NCBI GenBank assembly: GCA_015523645.1
Contig: WAJY01000232.1
Span: forward strand, 1-5,385
DNA from: Geoglobus sp.
GTDB lineage: Archaea > Halobacteriota > Archaeoglobi > Archaeoglobales > Archaeoglobaceae
DNA length: 5,385 nt
Reading direction: 5' to 3'
Shown here: positions 1-5,385 of the stretch, piece by piece
Numbering within the stretch: position 1 is the first letter of the stretch
Layout: every line of letters begins with the position of its first letter
Translations under genes and position numbers: made by a program
The notes under the pieces: model-generated
Told to the model about the DNA's origin: nothing
The model's input: only the letters and a program-made list of their open reading frames with translations
The model's database searches: none

Positions 1-281
1 ACAGGCAGAAGCTGATGGAGATAGGGGTTGATAGGGGATGGGTTATGGGTGATGTCGTAACTGTTGGAGATGTTGCAGTCTACCATGGAACAAGCATGGA
101 CATATTGAAGATTCTCACGAGGAGATACAGAGTTGTTGTATACGGACATACACATGAGTCTAAAGTAAGCAGGGAAGGTGATAGACTGGTTGTGAATCCC
201 GGAGAGGTCTGTGGATATCTGAGTGGTAAGAGAAGTTTTGCGATCTATGAGGATGGTGAGGTAAGCATTGTTGAGTTCTGA
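1..281 (+). CDS. YfcE/MJ0936-type metallophosphoesterase, C-terminal part (5' end outside window)
   Basis: This is the C-terminal part of a small calcineurin-like phosphodiesterase of the YfcE/MJ0936 family, cytosolic two-metal enzymes that hydrolyse phosphodiester model substrates and whose physiological substrate is usually unknown. The frame is open from base 3 with no start needed at the edge, so the ATG at 15 is probably internal. Visible family motifs are the metal-binding HG in VYHGTS (His codon 84-86), GHTH (144-155), and NPGE followed by GYLSG, which ends the domain in archaeal members. The N-terminal half, with the expected DxH and GNxD motifs, must lie upstream. About 92 residues are present of a usual 160-170. 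The stop is 29 bases before the next start, so the two genes may share a transcript. Family assignment is firm; substrate is unknown. Confidence 0.88.
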   Translation, partial: RQKLMEIGVDRGWVMGDVVTVGDVAVYHGTSMDILKILTRRYRVVVYGHTHESKVSREGDRLVVNPGEVCGYLSGKRSFAIYEDGEVSIVEF

Positions 282-310
282 TAATCTGTGATTCTGGAAA
301 GAGTGGCATC

Positions 311-1360
311 ATGAGACCGACCGTTTTATTCCTGACAGTTTTTCTCAGCGCATTTCTATTAACTTGCATCTCTGTTTATGAAAAAGGCAGTTTAGAGTCA
401 AAGATCAAGGAGGATTTTAGGAATGCGCTGCAAAAATTCAACAGATTCAGGAATGTGGATCTAAATCCTGATTTGGAAGTTGTTGATAAAAGCTGGGTAA
501 TAGAGCACTGGGGGAGTTATGAAAGCAAGGAGGAGCTTTTTTACAAGGCTATGCTTTTGCTTCCAGCCAACTACACATTCAAAAAAGCCAAGGAACATGA
601 CTTGGGTAGTTTCGTTGCCTTCACATGGAAGGGTAAGATATACGTTGTGAGAGAAAACTACAATCCTGAGAGCTTTGAGGAAACGGTTTTTCACGAGCTT
701 GAACATCTTTATCAGGAAAGATTTAGAATAACATCAGATGGAACCTTTGATGGGGAAAAAGCCAAGGCATCTGCAATAGAGGGCGATGCAAAGCTGATCT
801 CTAGGATACTTTCAAACAAGACATACAAGAAGGAAAAGCTCAGCGAGCTAAATGAGGAAAATGCCTATTTTCTTTTGTCTTATGCTCCATATCTCTTTGG
901 TTTCAATCTTGCCATCGAAATATTCAACAGAACAGGAGACACACTGATGTTGCTTGAAAATCCTCCATCGACGATGGAACAGGTCATTCATCCAGAAAAG
1001 TACTTTGCTCATGAGGGATTTGAAAGAATTGATATTGGAGAGAAACAAAATCGTCTGGGAGAGCTTTTCATGATTTTTTTCCTTGCGTCGCACGTTGATG
1101 ACTACATAGCAATGATTGCCAGTGAAGGCTGGAATGGCGATGCTTACCTGCTGAATGATACAGGCTGGATGTGGAAAGTCTCCTTTGATACTGAAAGGGA
1201 TGCTGTTGAATTTCAGTATGCTTGCAACAACATGCTAACAAAAATAGGGGAAAAGGTGGATGGTTATTTTATAGTGAGGGGCAAGTATCTCCCGCAAAAA
1301 ATAAAGATTGAGAGGGATGGGAGGTATGTAACATTGATATCCCACTTTCTGGAGGTATGA
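311..1360 (+). CDS. Probable exported gluzincin-like zinc metallopeptidase
   Basis: A 349-residue protein with a hydrophobic N-terminus (about residues 4-22) that reads as a signal peptide or membrane anchor. A cysteine at 19 sits in LLTC, which resembles a lipobox but has Thr at -1, so lipid attachment is doubtful. The zinc-peptidase motif HELEH is at 128-132 (two His ligands and the catalytic Glu), and Glu157 in AIEGDA is a good candidate for the third ligand, as in gluzincins. Further conserved-looking motifs are PPSTMEQVIHPEKY (218-231), GWNGD (273-277) and FDTERDA (292-298), a set I associate with uncharacterised HExxH proteins of archaea and bacteria. Four N-x-T sequons (N87, N169, N206, N282) fit an extracellular glycoprotein. 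Substrate is unknown. No strong Shine-Dalgarno precedes the ATG. The gene ends next to serS, but this shows linkage rather than shared function. Confidence 0.8.
   Translation: MRPTVLFLTVFLSAFLLTCISVYEKGSLESKIKEDFRNALQKFNRFRNVDLNPDLEVVDKSWVIEHWGSYESKEELFYKAMLLLPANYTFKKAKEHDLGSFVAFTWKGKIYVVRENYNPESFEETVFHELEHLYQERFRITSDGTFDGEKAKASAIEGDAKLISRILSNKTYKKEKLSELNEENAYFLLSYAPYLFGFNLAIEIFNRTGDTLMLLENPPSTMEQVIHPEKYFAHEGFERIDIGEKQNRLGELFMIFFLASHVDDYIAMIASEGWNGDAYLLNDTGWMWKVSFDTERDAVEFQYACNNMLTKIGEKVDGYFIVRGKYLPQKIKIERDGRYVTLISHFLEV
1351..1356 (+). promoter_or_regulatory. Shine-Dalgarno site GGAGGT for serS
   Basis: GGAGGT matches the complement of the archaeal 16S rRNA 3' tail. It lies six bases before the ATG at 1363, an ordinary spacing, but directly abuts the ATG at 1357, which would leave no spacer. 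It therefore favours 1363 as the serS start. The site is inside the last codons of the upstream peptidase gene, which implies translation of serS from a shared message. Confidence 0.8.
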
Positions 1361-1362
1361 AG

Positions 1363-2715
1363 ATGTGGAGTATTTTAAAGGCGGTGAGGGAAAATCCAGA
1401 AATTCTCATTGAGTCTCAGAGAAAGAGGGGGGAGAATGAGGATGTTGTATACAGGGCAGTTGAGCTCGATAGAGTCTGGAGGGAAAATCTCTTTGAGCTT
1501 AACAATTTGAGAAAAAGGAGAAATGAGCTTTCCAGAGCTATAAAAAATGCCAAGGATAACAGGGATGAGTTAATAAAAGAGGCAAAGAGATTGTCTGAGG
1601 AAATTAAGAGAAAGGAGGAGAGATTGAAAGAGATTGAGGAGGAGTTAAACAACCTTCTCCTTTCAATCCCAAATATCGTGCATGAAAGCGTTCCTGTGGG
1701 TAAGAGTGATAGTGAAAACGTTCCAATCAGATATTGGGGAAAGGTGAAGGTTTTTAAAGATCACCTAGACTCTTTTCTTGCTCAGTCAAATGGGCTGGTT
1801 GAATATGAGATTTATGAGAGACCATTTATAGGACATGCTGATGCTGTTGAGCTTTTTGGGTGGGCAGATGTTGAGAGAGCTGCAAAGATAGCAGGATCAA
1901 GATTCTACTATCTCCTTGAGGATCTTGTGTGGCTTGATTTTGCACTGACCCTTTATGCTCTTGACTTTTTGAAAAAGAGAGGTTTTATGGTGGTAAATCC
2001 TCCATATATGATGAAAAGCAAAGCGTATTCAGGTGTTACAGCTTTTAGCGATTTTGAAGAGGTGATCTACAAGATTGAGGGCGAGGATCTCTATCTGATT
2101 GCCACCTCAGAGCATCCGATAGCTGGGATGCACATGAATGAGACAATTGGAGAGGATGAACTTCCTTTGCTCTATGCTGGAGTATCACCTTGCTTTAGAA
2201 AGGAAGCTGGAGCTCATGGCAAGGATACGAAGGGAATATTTCGTGTGCATCAGTTTAACAAGGTTGAGCAGTTTGTTTACTGTCTTCCTGAGGAAAGCTG
2301 GGAATGGCATGAAAGGTTAATAGAGAATGTTGAGGAGTTGTGGCAAGGTCTTGGAATTCCATACAGAATTGTGAATATATGCACGGGAGATCTCGGTATT
2401 GTAGCCTCAAAGAAATACGATCTTGAGGCTTGGATGCCAGCTCAGGGAAAATACAGGGAGATGGTTTCATGCTCGAACTGCACGGACTGGCAGAGTTACA
2501 GGCTGAATATAAGATATGCCGAGAAAAGGGGGCTACCTTCAAAGGGTTTTGTTCATACACTAAACTCAACGGCAATAGCAACCACAAGGGCAATCACAGC
2601 AATAATTGAAAATTTCCAGCTTGAAGATGGAAGAGTTGAGATTCCCAAAGTTCTGAGAAAGTATCTGGAGAACATTGAAAGTGCACCGAAGGAGTTTATA
2701 GAGCCAAGAAAATGA
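1363..2715 (+). CDS. serS: Seryl-tRNA synthetase (class II, common type)
   Basis: Charges tRNA-Ser with serine in the cytosol through a seryl-adenylate; members of the family also charge tRNA-Sec where present. From the Met at 1363 the protein has 450 residues. It begins MWSILKAVRENPE, as other archaeal SerRS do, followed by the long charged antiparallel coiled-coil arm (about 31-100) that grips the tRNA-Ser extra arm. The class II catalytic core follows: motif 1 ending near NPPYM (212-216), the TSE serine-binding loop (248-250), motif 2 with CFRKE (277-281), and motif 3 with HTLNSTAIATTRA (398-410), whose Arg409 contacts ATP. The segment between the arm and motif 1 is longer than in bacterial enzymes but matches my memory of the Pyrococcus horikoshii protein, so it is an archaeal trait. 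It is not the rare methanogenic SerRS. An upstream in-frame ATG at 1357 overlaps the previous stop as ATGA and would add two residues; spacing to GGAGGT argues for 1363. Confidence 0.97.
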   Translation: MWSILKAVRENPEILIESQRKRGENEDVVYRAVELDRVWRENLFELNNLRKRRNELSRAIKNAKDNRDELIKEAKRLSEEIKRKEERLKEIEEELNNLLLSIPNIVHESVPVGKSDSENVPIRYWGKVKVFKDHLDSFLAQSNGLVEYEIYERPFIGHADAVELFGWADVERAAKIAGSRFYYLLEDLVWLDFALTLYALDFLKKRGFMVVNPPYMMKSKAYSGVTAFSDFEEVIYKIEGEDLYLIATSEHPIAGMHMNETIGEDELPLLYAGVSPCFRKEAGAHGKDTKGIFRVHQFNKVEQFVYCLPEESWEWHERLIENVEELWQGLGIPYRIVNICTGDLGIVASKKYDLEAWMPAQGKYREMVSCSNCTDWQSYRLNIRYAEKRGLPSKGFVHTLNSTAIATTRAITAIIENFQLEDGRVEIPKVLRKYLENIESAPKEFIEPRK

Positions 2716-2727
2716 ATTGAGGGCAAG

Positions 2728-2735
2728 TATTTAAA
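2728..2735 (+). promoter_or_regulatory. TATA box for tatC
   Basis: TATTTAAA is centred about 27 bases before the tatC ATG at 2759. Archaeal transcription usually starts 25-27 bases downstream of the TATA centre, so the message would begin at or just before the start codon. There is no Shine-Dalgarno sequence between the box and the ATG, which fits leaderless translation. The bases just upstream (GGGCAAG) are only a poor BRE match. Confidence 0.65.
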
Positions 2736-2758
2736 CAAGTTCAAAGTCAACTCTTTCA

Positions 2759-3499
2759 ATGCCCGATCTGACTTCAAAGGAAATTGCAGAGGTTTTAGTA
2801 GCGATCAGAATAAAGCTGTTGAGGATAGTTATTTTGATATTTGTTGTCTGGGCAATCTTTTACGCGTTTATTTCAGACTTGCTAATAGAGAAAATAAGAG
2901 CCGATCTCCTGCCTAAAGGTGCAAATCTCATTTACAGGGCTCCACTTGAAGGTCTCATTCTGAAGCTGAAAATTTCACTTATATTCGGCATTCTCTTCGC
3001 ATTGCCTTACATAGTTAAGCTTGTTTATACAACCTTAAAGGAAAGAACAGAGATTCTATCAGGTTTTGAAGTATCAAAGAGCCGTGCTGTTGTCTATGCA
3101 TTTGTTGCATTTCTCCTCTTTATTGCAGGTCTCTCATATGGCTACATGATAATGCTCCCTCTTTTTCTGCAGTTTCTCTATGAATCTGCTAGGAGTCAAG
3201 GAGTTTTAGCCTTCTACTCTCTTTCAGACTTCATAAACTTCATAGTGCTAATGCTTGTTGTCTTCGGTGTGATCTTTCAGATGCCACTCTTCATGTACAT
3301 TCTTGTCAAGAATGGTGTTGCAGACATCAGAACGTTCAAATACTACAGAAGACACTTTTACATAGCTTTTCTAACAATAGCTGCAATTGTAACACCTCCA
3401 GACATATTCACACAGCTAATGGTAGGTGTGCCTTTAATTCTTTTCTTTGAAATAAGCATTGTTATCGTTGGCATTCTAACGAGGTTTTCAAGATCATAG
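2759..3499 (+). CDS. tatC: Sec-independent translocase protein TatC, divergent
   Basis: TatC is the polytopic membrane receptor of the twin-arginine translocase, which exports folded proteins with RR signal peptides together with TatA. The 246 residues have a normal length and six predicted membrane helices: about 20-40, 70-90, 110-136, 157-182, 199-213 and 218-238. Family marks are APLEGLILKLKISL (61-74) after the first external loop, FQMP (173-176), VTPPDIFTQ (211-219), and a Glu in LFFE (231). Hand alignment to E. coli TatC puts Ala15 at Glu15, Ser106 at Glu103 and Gln174 at Glu170, while Arg17 is kept; the F94 region also does not match. Gln at the E170 site is, as I recall, tolerated in the family, but loss of the two signal-binding glutamates is odd. 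No tatA is adjacent. It starts a probable leaderless transcript that may continue into the exporter gene. Confidence 0.9.
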   Translation: MPDLTSKEIAEVLVAIRIKLLRIVILIFVVWAIFYAFISDLLIEKIRADLLPKGANLIYRAPLEGLILKLKISLIFGILFALPYIVKLVYTTLKERTEILSGFEVSKSRAVVYAFVAFLLFIAGLSYGYMIMLPLFLQFLYESARSQGVLAFYSLSDFINFIVLMLVVFGVIFQMPLFMYILVKNGVADIRTFKYYRRHFYIAFLTIAAIVTPPDIFTQLMVGVPLILFFEISIVIVGILTRFSRS

Positions 3500-3504
3500 T
3501 TGTC

Positions 3505-3525
3505 TCAATTCATCAGAAAAATTGA
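3505..3525 (+). other. Small inverted repeat between tatC and the exporter gene
   Basis: TCAATT (3505-3510) and AATTGA (3520-3525) form a perfect six-base inverted repeat around a nine-base loop. It has no oligo-T tail and is AT-rich, so it is not a convincing terminator. It could be an operator or chance. The right arm covers the TTG at 3522, the most upstream possible start of the exporter. Confidence 0.3.
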
Positions 3526-3536
3526 AAGAGCGTGAT

Positions 3537-4895
3537 GTGAAAATCTCGAGCATGAGGAATTCAGTACTCATCGCCGTAATACTTGCATCTTTTCTCACTC
3601 CCTTTACCCTCTCCTCTGTAAATGTGGCTCTCCCCACAATTGGAAGGGATTTTGAAGTTGATGCCATAACGCTGAACTGGATTGCAATATCCTTTCTTCT
3701 CACATCTGCAATGTTTTTGGTTCCATTTGGCAAGCTGGCAGATATGAGAGGAAGAAAAAAAGTATTTCGTTTAGGAATGGCTGTATTCACCTTAGGATCA
3801 CTTTTCTCTGCCTTATCTCCAAATTCTAGCTTTTTAATTGCTTTTAGAGCCTTCCAGGGAATCGGAGGCGCTATGATATTTGCAACTGGGATAGCGATTC
3901 TGAGCTCTGTTTTTCTAGCTAAGGAGAGGGGTAAAGTTCTTGGGATTAACGTCGCATCAGTTTACACAGGTTTAAGCCTAGGTCCGTTTCTAGGAGGGAT
4001 TTTAACTGAAAATTTCGGTTGGAGGAGTGTTTTTCTTGTTACTGTACCTATAGGCATAGTTGTTATAGTCTTTGCAAGCTTTAAGATAAAGGGGGAGTGG
4101 ATAGATGAGGAGAATAAGAGCTTTGATTACATTGGTTCAATTCTCTACAGCTCAATTCTGGCTTTTTTCATAGTTGGCATTTCACAGCTATCAAGTCTCA
4201 TGCTCCTTCTCTGCCTTTGCTTTGCAGCAATCCTCTTTTTATGGGAAAGCAGGATCGAAAGTCCTGTTTTTGACTTTTCCCTTTTGAAGAGTAATACAAC
4301 TTTCACACTATCAAATCTTGTAGCACTTCTAAGCTACACCTCAACCTTTGCCGTTGGCTTTCTTCTCAGTCTTTATCTGCAGTATGTGAAGATGCTATCC
4401 CCACAGAATGCCGGGGCGATTCTTCTTGTTCAGCCTGCAATTCAGGCGGTAATTTCCCCATTTGCCGGATGGCTCTCAGACAGGATTGAGCCCAAGATTG
4501 TTGCTTCAGCAGGGATGGGTCTCATTGCCCTTGCCTTGCTTATGTTCTCAGGACTAGAATCCCACACAAGCATCTTTTCACTGCTCGTCTATCTTGCACT
4601 TCTCGGTGTAGGCTTTGCACTCTTTAGCTCTCCAAACACAAATGCAATCATGGGTTCGGTAGACAGAAGGTTCTATGGCTTTGCGTCTGCTACGCTATCA
4701 ACCATGCGTGTTGTCGGGCAGATGCTGAGCATGGCGATAGTGATGTTCGTCTTTATAATTTACATAGGCAGGGTCTTGATCACAAAGGAGGTCTACCATT
4801 TGCTCATAAAAAGCATTCAGATTAGCTTTGAGGTTTTTGTTGTGGTGTGCTTGCTGGGAATTGTTATCTCATTGGCAAGAGGTGGAATCAGATAG
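3537..4895 (+). CDS. MFS exporter, DHA2 (14-helix, EmrB/QacA) type
   Basis: A proton-driven efflux transporter of the inner (only) membrane; substrate cannot be told from sequence. From the GTG at 3537 it has 452 residues and about 14 hydrophobic helices. Motifs in order: VNVALPTI near the end of helix 1 (28-35), motif A GKLADMRGRKK (65-75), motif B RAFQGIGGA (104-112), antiporter motif C GPFLGGIL (149-156), then GWRSVFLVTVPIG (161-173), a stretch typical of DHA2 members. The Asp commonly seen in helix 1 of DHA2 drug exporters (LDxT before NVALP) is Thr here. The start is uncertain: TTG 3522 lacks a Shine-Dalgarno and falls in an inverted repeat; GTG 3537 has a weak GAG six bases upstream; ATG 3552 lies right before helix 1. 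All three keep the whole transporter. It follows tatC closely (22-52 bases), so co-transcription is likely. Confidence 0.9.
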   Translation: MKISSMRNSVLIAVILASFLTPFTLSSVNVALPTIGRDFEVDAITLNWIAISFLLTSAMFLVPFGKLADMRGRKKVFRLGMAVFTLGSLFSALSPNSSFLIAFRAFQGIGGAMIFATGIAILSSVFLAKERGKVLGINVASVYTGLSLGPFLGGILTENFGWRSVFLVTVPIGIVVIVFASFKIKGEWIDEENKSFDYIGSILYSSILAFFIVGISQLSSLMLLLCLCFAAILFLWESRIESPVFDFSLLKSNTTFTLSNLVALLSYTSTFAVGFLLSLYLQYVKMLSPQNAGAILLVQPAIQAVISPFAGWLSDRIEPKIVASAGMGLIALALLMFSGLESHTSIFSLLVYLALLGVGFALFSSPNTNAIMGSVDRRFYGFASATLSTMRVVGQMLSMAIVMFVFIIYIGRVLITKEVYHLLIKSIQISFEVFVVVCLLGIVISLARGGIR

Positions 4896-4898
4896 ATC

Positions 4899-4912
4899 GG
4901 AAATTATTTTAT
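4899..4912 (+). promoter_or_regulatory. Probable promoter of tRNA-Ala
   Basis: GGAAATTATTTTAT just after the exporter stop resembles a purine-rich BRE followed by an AT-rich TATA element (about 4904-4911). Transcription would begin near 4930-4935, giving a leader of roughly 15-20 bases for RNase P to remove. The assignment rests on composition and spacing only. Confidence 0.45.
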
Positions 4913-4950
4913 CAGTGTGGCATCTCATTGTGTAGTGTTGTGTTTAGTGT

Positions 4951-5022
4951 GGGCTCGTAGCTCAGAGGCAGAGCGCCGCATTCGCAATGCGGAGGCCCCG
5001 GGTTCAAATCCCGGCGAGTCCA
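4951..5022 (+). tRNA. tRNA-Ala (anticodon CGC)
   Basis: A complete 72-base cloverleaf, with no intron. The acceptor arms are 4951-4957 and 5015-5021, the D stem is GCTC/GAGC (4960-4963, 4971-4974), and the anticodon stem is CCGCA/TGCGG with loop TTCGCAA (4981-4987) and anticodon CGC (4983-4985). The variable loop has five bases, and the T stem is CCGGG/CCCGG around TTCAAAT. The third acceptor pair is G3:U70 (4953 with 5019), the universal alanine identity element, which confirms the specificity. The discriminator is A5022; the following CTT shows that CCA is added after transcription. It reads GCG codons. An open frame across this gene on the same strand is only a translation of the tRNA. Confidence 0.98.
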
Positions 5023-5028
5023 CTTCTC

Positions 5029-5035
5029 AATTTTT
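5029..5035 (+). terminator. Oligo-T terminator after tRNA-Ala
   Basis: AATTTTT, with five consecutive T, begins seven bases past the tRNA 3' end. Archaeal RNA polymerase terminates at short oligo-T runs in the non-template strand without a hairpin, so this is a natural end for the tRNA transcript. A run of five is modest. Confidence 0.5.
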
Positions 5036-5385
5036 GGTCTTAAAGCGCACTCGAAAATTTCATTTCTACAGGAGTTTTCACACTCCAACATTTCAATAGA
5101 AACTCACAATTTATTTGTAGTGTAAAATTCTCTGGAGTAAATTTAGTGAAGCTTGGATTATTAGCTTTGATTTCTTCAATTAAATGCTAGATTGAAGATT
5201 GTATAAGTTGTAATTTTGTTTTTTATTATTGTTAATAATTATGTGTTTATAGTATTATGTAAATTATATCAAATTAATTATTTTTAAAACTTTTAATTTT
5301 TCAATATAAATTTTATTAATTGATACCTTTAGTTACAATAGTTTCTGAAAAAATCTGAGATACTAAGGATCTTTTGCAAATGAGA
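5036..5385. other. AT-rich tract with no recognised gene
   Basis: No coding sequence, tRNA, rRNA or complete repeat array can be supported in these 350 bases on either strand. I counted 58 G or C in 5101-5385 (about 20%), falling to 13 of 120 in 5221-5340 (about 11%), against 23 of 60 in a sampled serS stretch (1921-1980). The core has short inverted repeats, such as TTAAAA-C-TTTTAA (5284-5296) and an imperfect pair ATATCAAATTAAT (5266-5278) with ATTAATTGATA (5315-5325), which such composition readily gives by chance. It may be a promoter region, a CRISPR leader or the edge of an integrated element; nothing in view decides. Confidence 0.6.
5063..5102. repeat. Imperfect inverted repeat
   Basis: An inner stem GGAGT (5071-5075) with ACTCC (5082-5086) closes a six-base loop, and outer arms TTTCTA (5063-5068) and TAGAAA (5097-5102) are also complementary, separated from the inner stem by unpaired CA and AACATTTCAA. 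CATTTC also occurs twice directly (5061-5066, 5089-5094). It could fold as a small hairpin or be a binding site; no gene is attached to it. Confidence 0.35.

Noticed and set aside
276..310. Possible TATA-like GATAAT before the peptidase gene, at leaderless distance.
   Set aside because: Too weak a match, and it overlaps the stop of the phosphodiesterase gene; read-through from upstream is as likely.
2255..2777. Two open frames on the - strand of 112 and 74 codons in and after serS.
   Set aside because: They lie opposite the well-supported serS frame, have no recognisable family and no start signals.
4917..5099. A 60-codon open frame on the + strand across the tRNA.
   Set aside because: Its centre is a direct translation of the tRNA-Ala gene (the familiar SSEAERRIRN...GSNPGEST pattern), so it is not a protein gene.
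5057..5104. A single CRISPR repeat; the reverse complement begins GTTTC and is rich in GAAA.
   Set aside because: There is one copy only, with no regularly spaced repeats and no match to repeats I can recall from Archaeoglobales.
5221..5340. A replication origin in the AT-rich core.
   Set aside because: I see no origin recognition box elements and no Orc1/Cdc6 gene nearby; low G+C alone is not enough.
5315..5365. A C/D box guide RNA, from CTGA repeats near 5345-5358.
   Set aside because: No proper box C (RTGATGA) lies at a suitable distance upstream.
5361..5385. A possible gene start, ATG at 5380 with AAGGAT upstream.
   Set aside because: Only two codons are in the window, so coding cannot be judged.

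Overview
The window looks like ordinary chromosomal DNA of a thermophilic euryarchaeon, possibly of the Archaeoglobales. The evidence is an archaeal-type seryl-tRNA synthetase of the kind found in Pyrococcus and Archaeoglobus, a GGAGGT Shine-Dalgarno site, a TATA box placed for leaderless transcription, a tRNA-Ala whose CCA end is not encoded, and an oligo-T archaeal terminator. The genus is an inference from remembered protein resemblance and was not tested.

Layout, all on the + strand. Bases 1-281 hold the C-terminal half of a YfcE/MJ0936-type phosphodiesterase cut by the window edge. Bases 311-1360 encode a probably exported zinc metallopeptidase (HELEH) with four N-glycosylation sequons. 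Its stop is almost touching, or overlaps, the start of serS (1363-2715, alternative start 1357), so these two are probably co-transcribed. A TATA box in the short gap after serS appears to drive tatC (2759-3499) as a leaderless message. A 14-helix MFS exporter of the DHA2 type follows (about 3537-4895), probably in the same transcript. A tRNA-Ala(CGC) gene (4951-5022) has its own promoter-like sequence and an oligo-T terminator. The last roughly 360 bases hold no gene I can support and fall to about 11% G+C in their core.

Functionally the window mixes translation (serS, tRNA-Ala) with cell-envelope functions (exported peptidase, TatC, exporter). I see no evidence that these form one pathway. 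No tatA is present next to tatC.

The most interesting point is that this TatC, by hand alignment with the E. coli protein, lacks the two glutamates (E15 and E103) and the F94 region used to bind twin-arginine signal peptides, while keeping the rest of the fold. The second is the sharply AT-rich non-coding tract after the tRNA, which could be a CRISPR leader, the edge of an integrated element, or simply a spacer. I found no clear new multi-gene system here.
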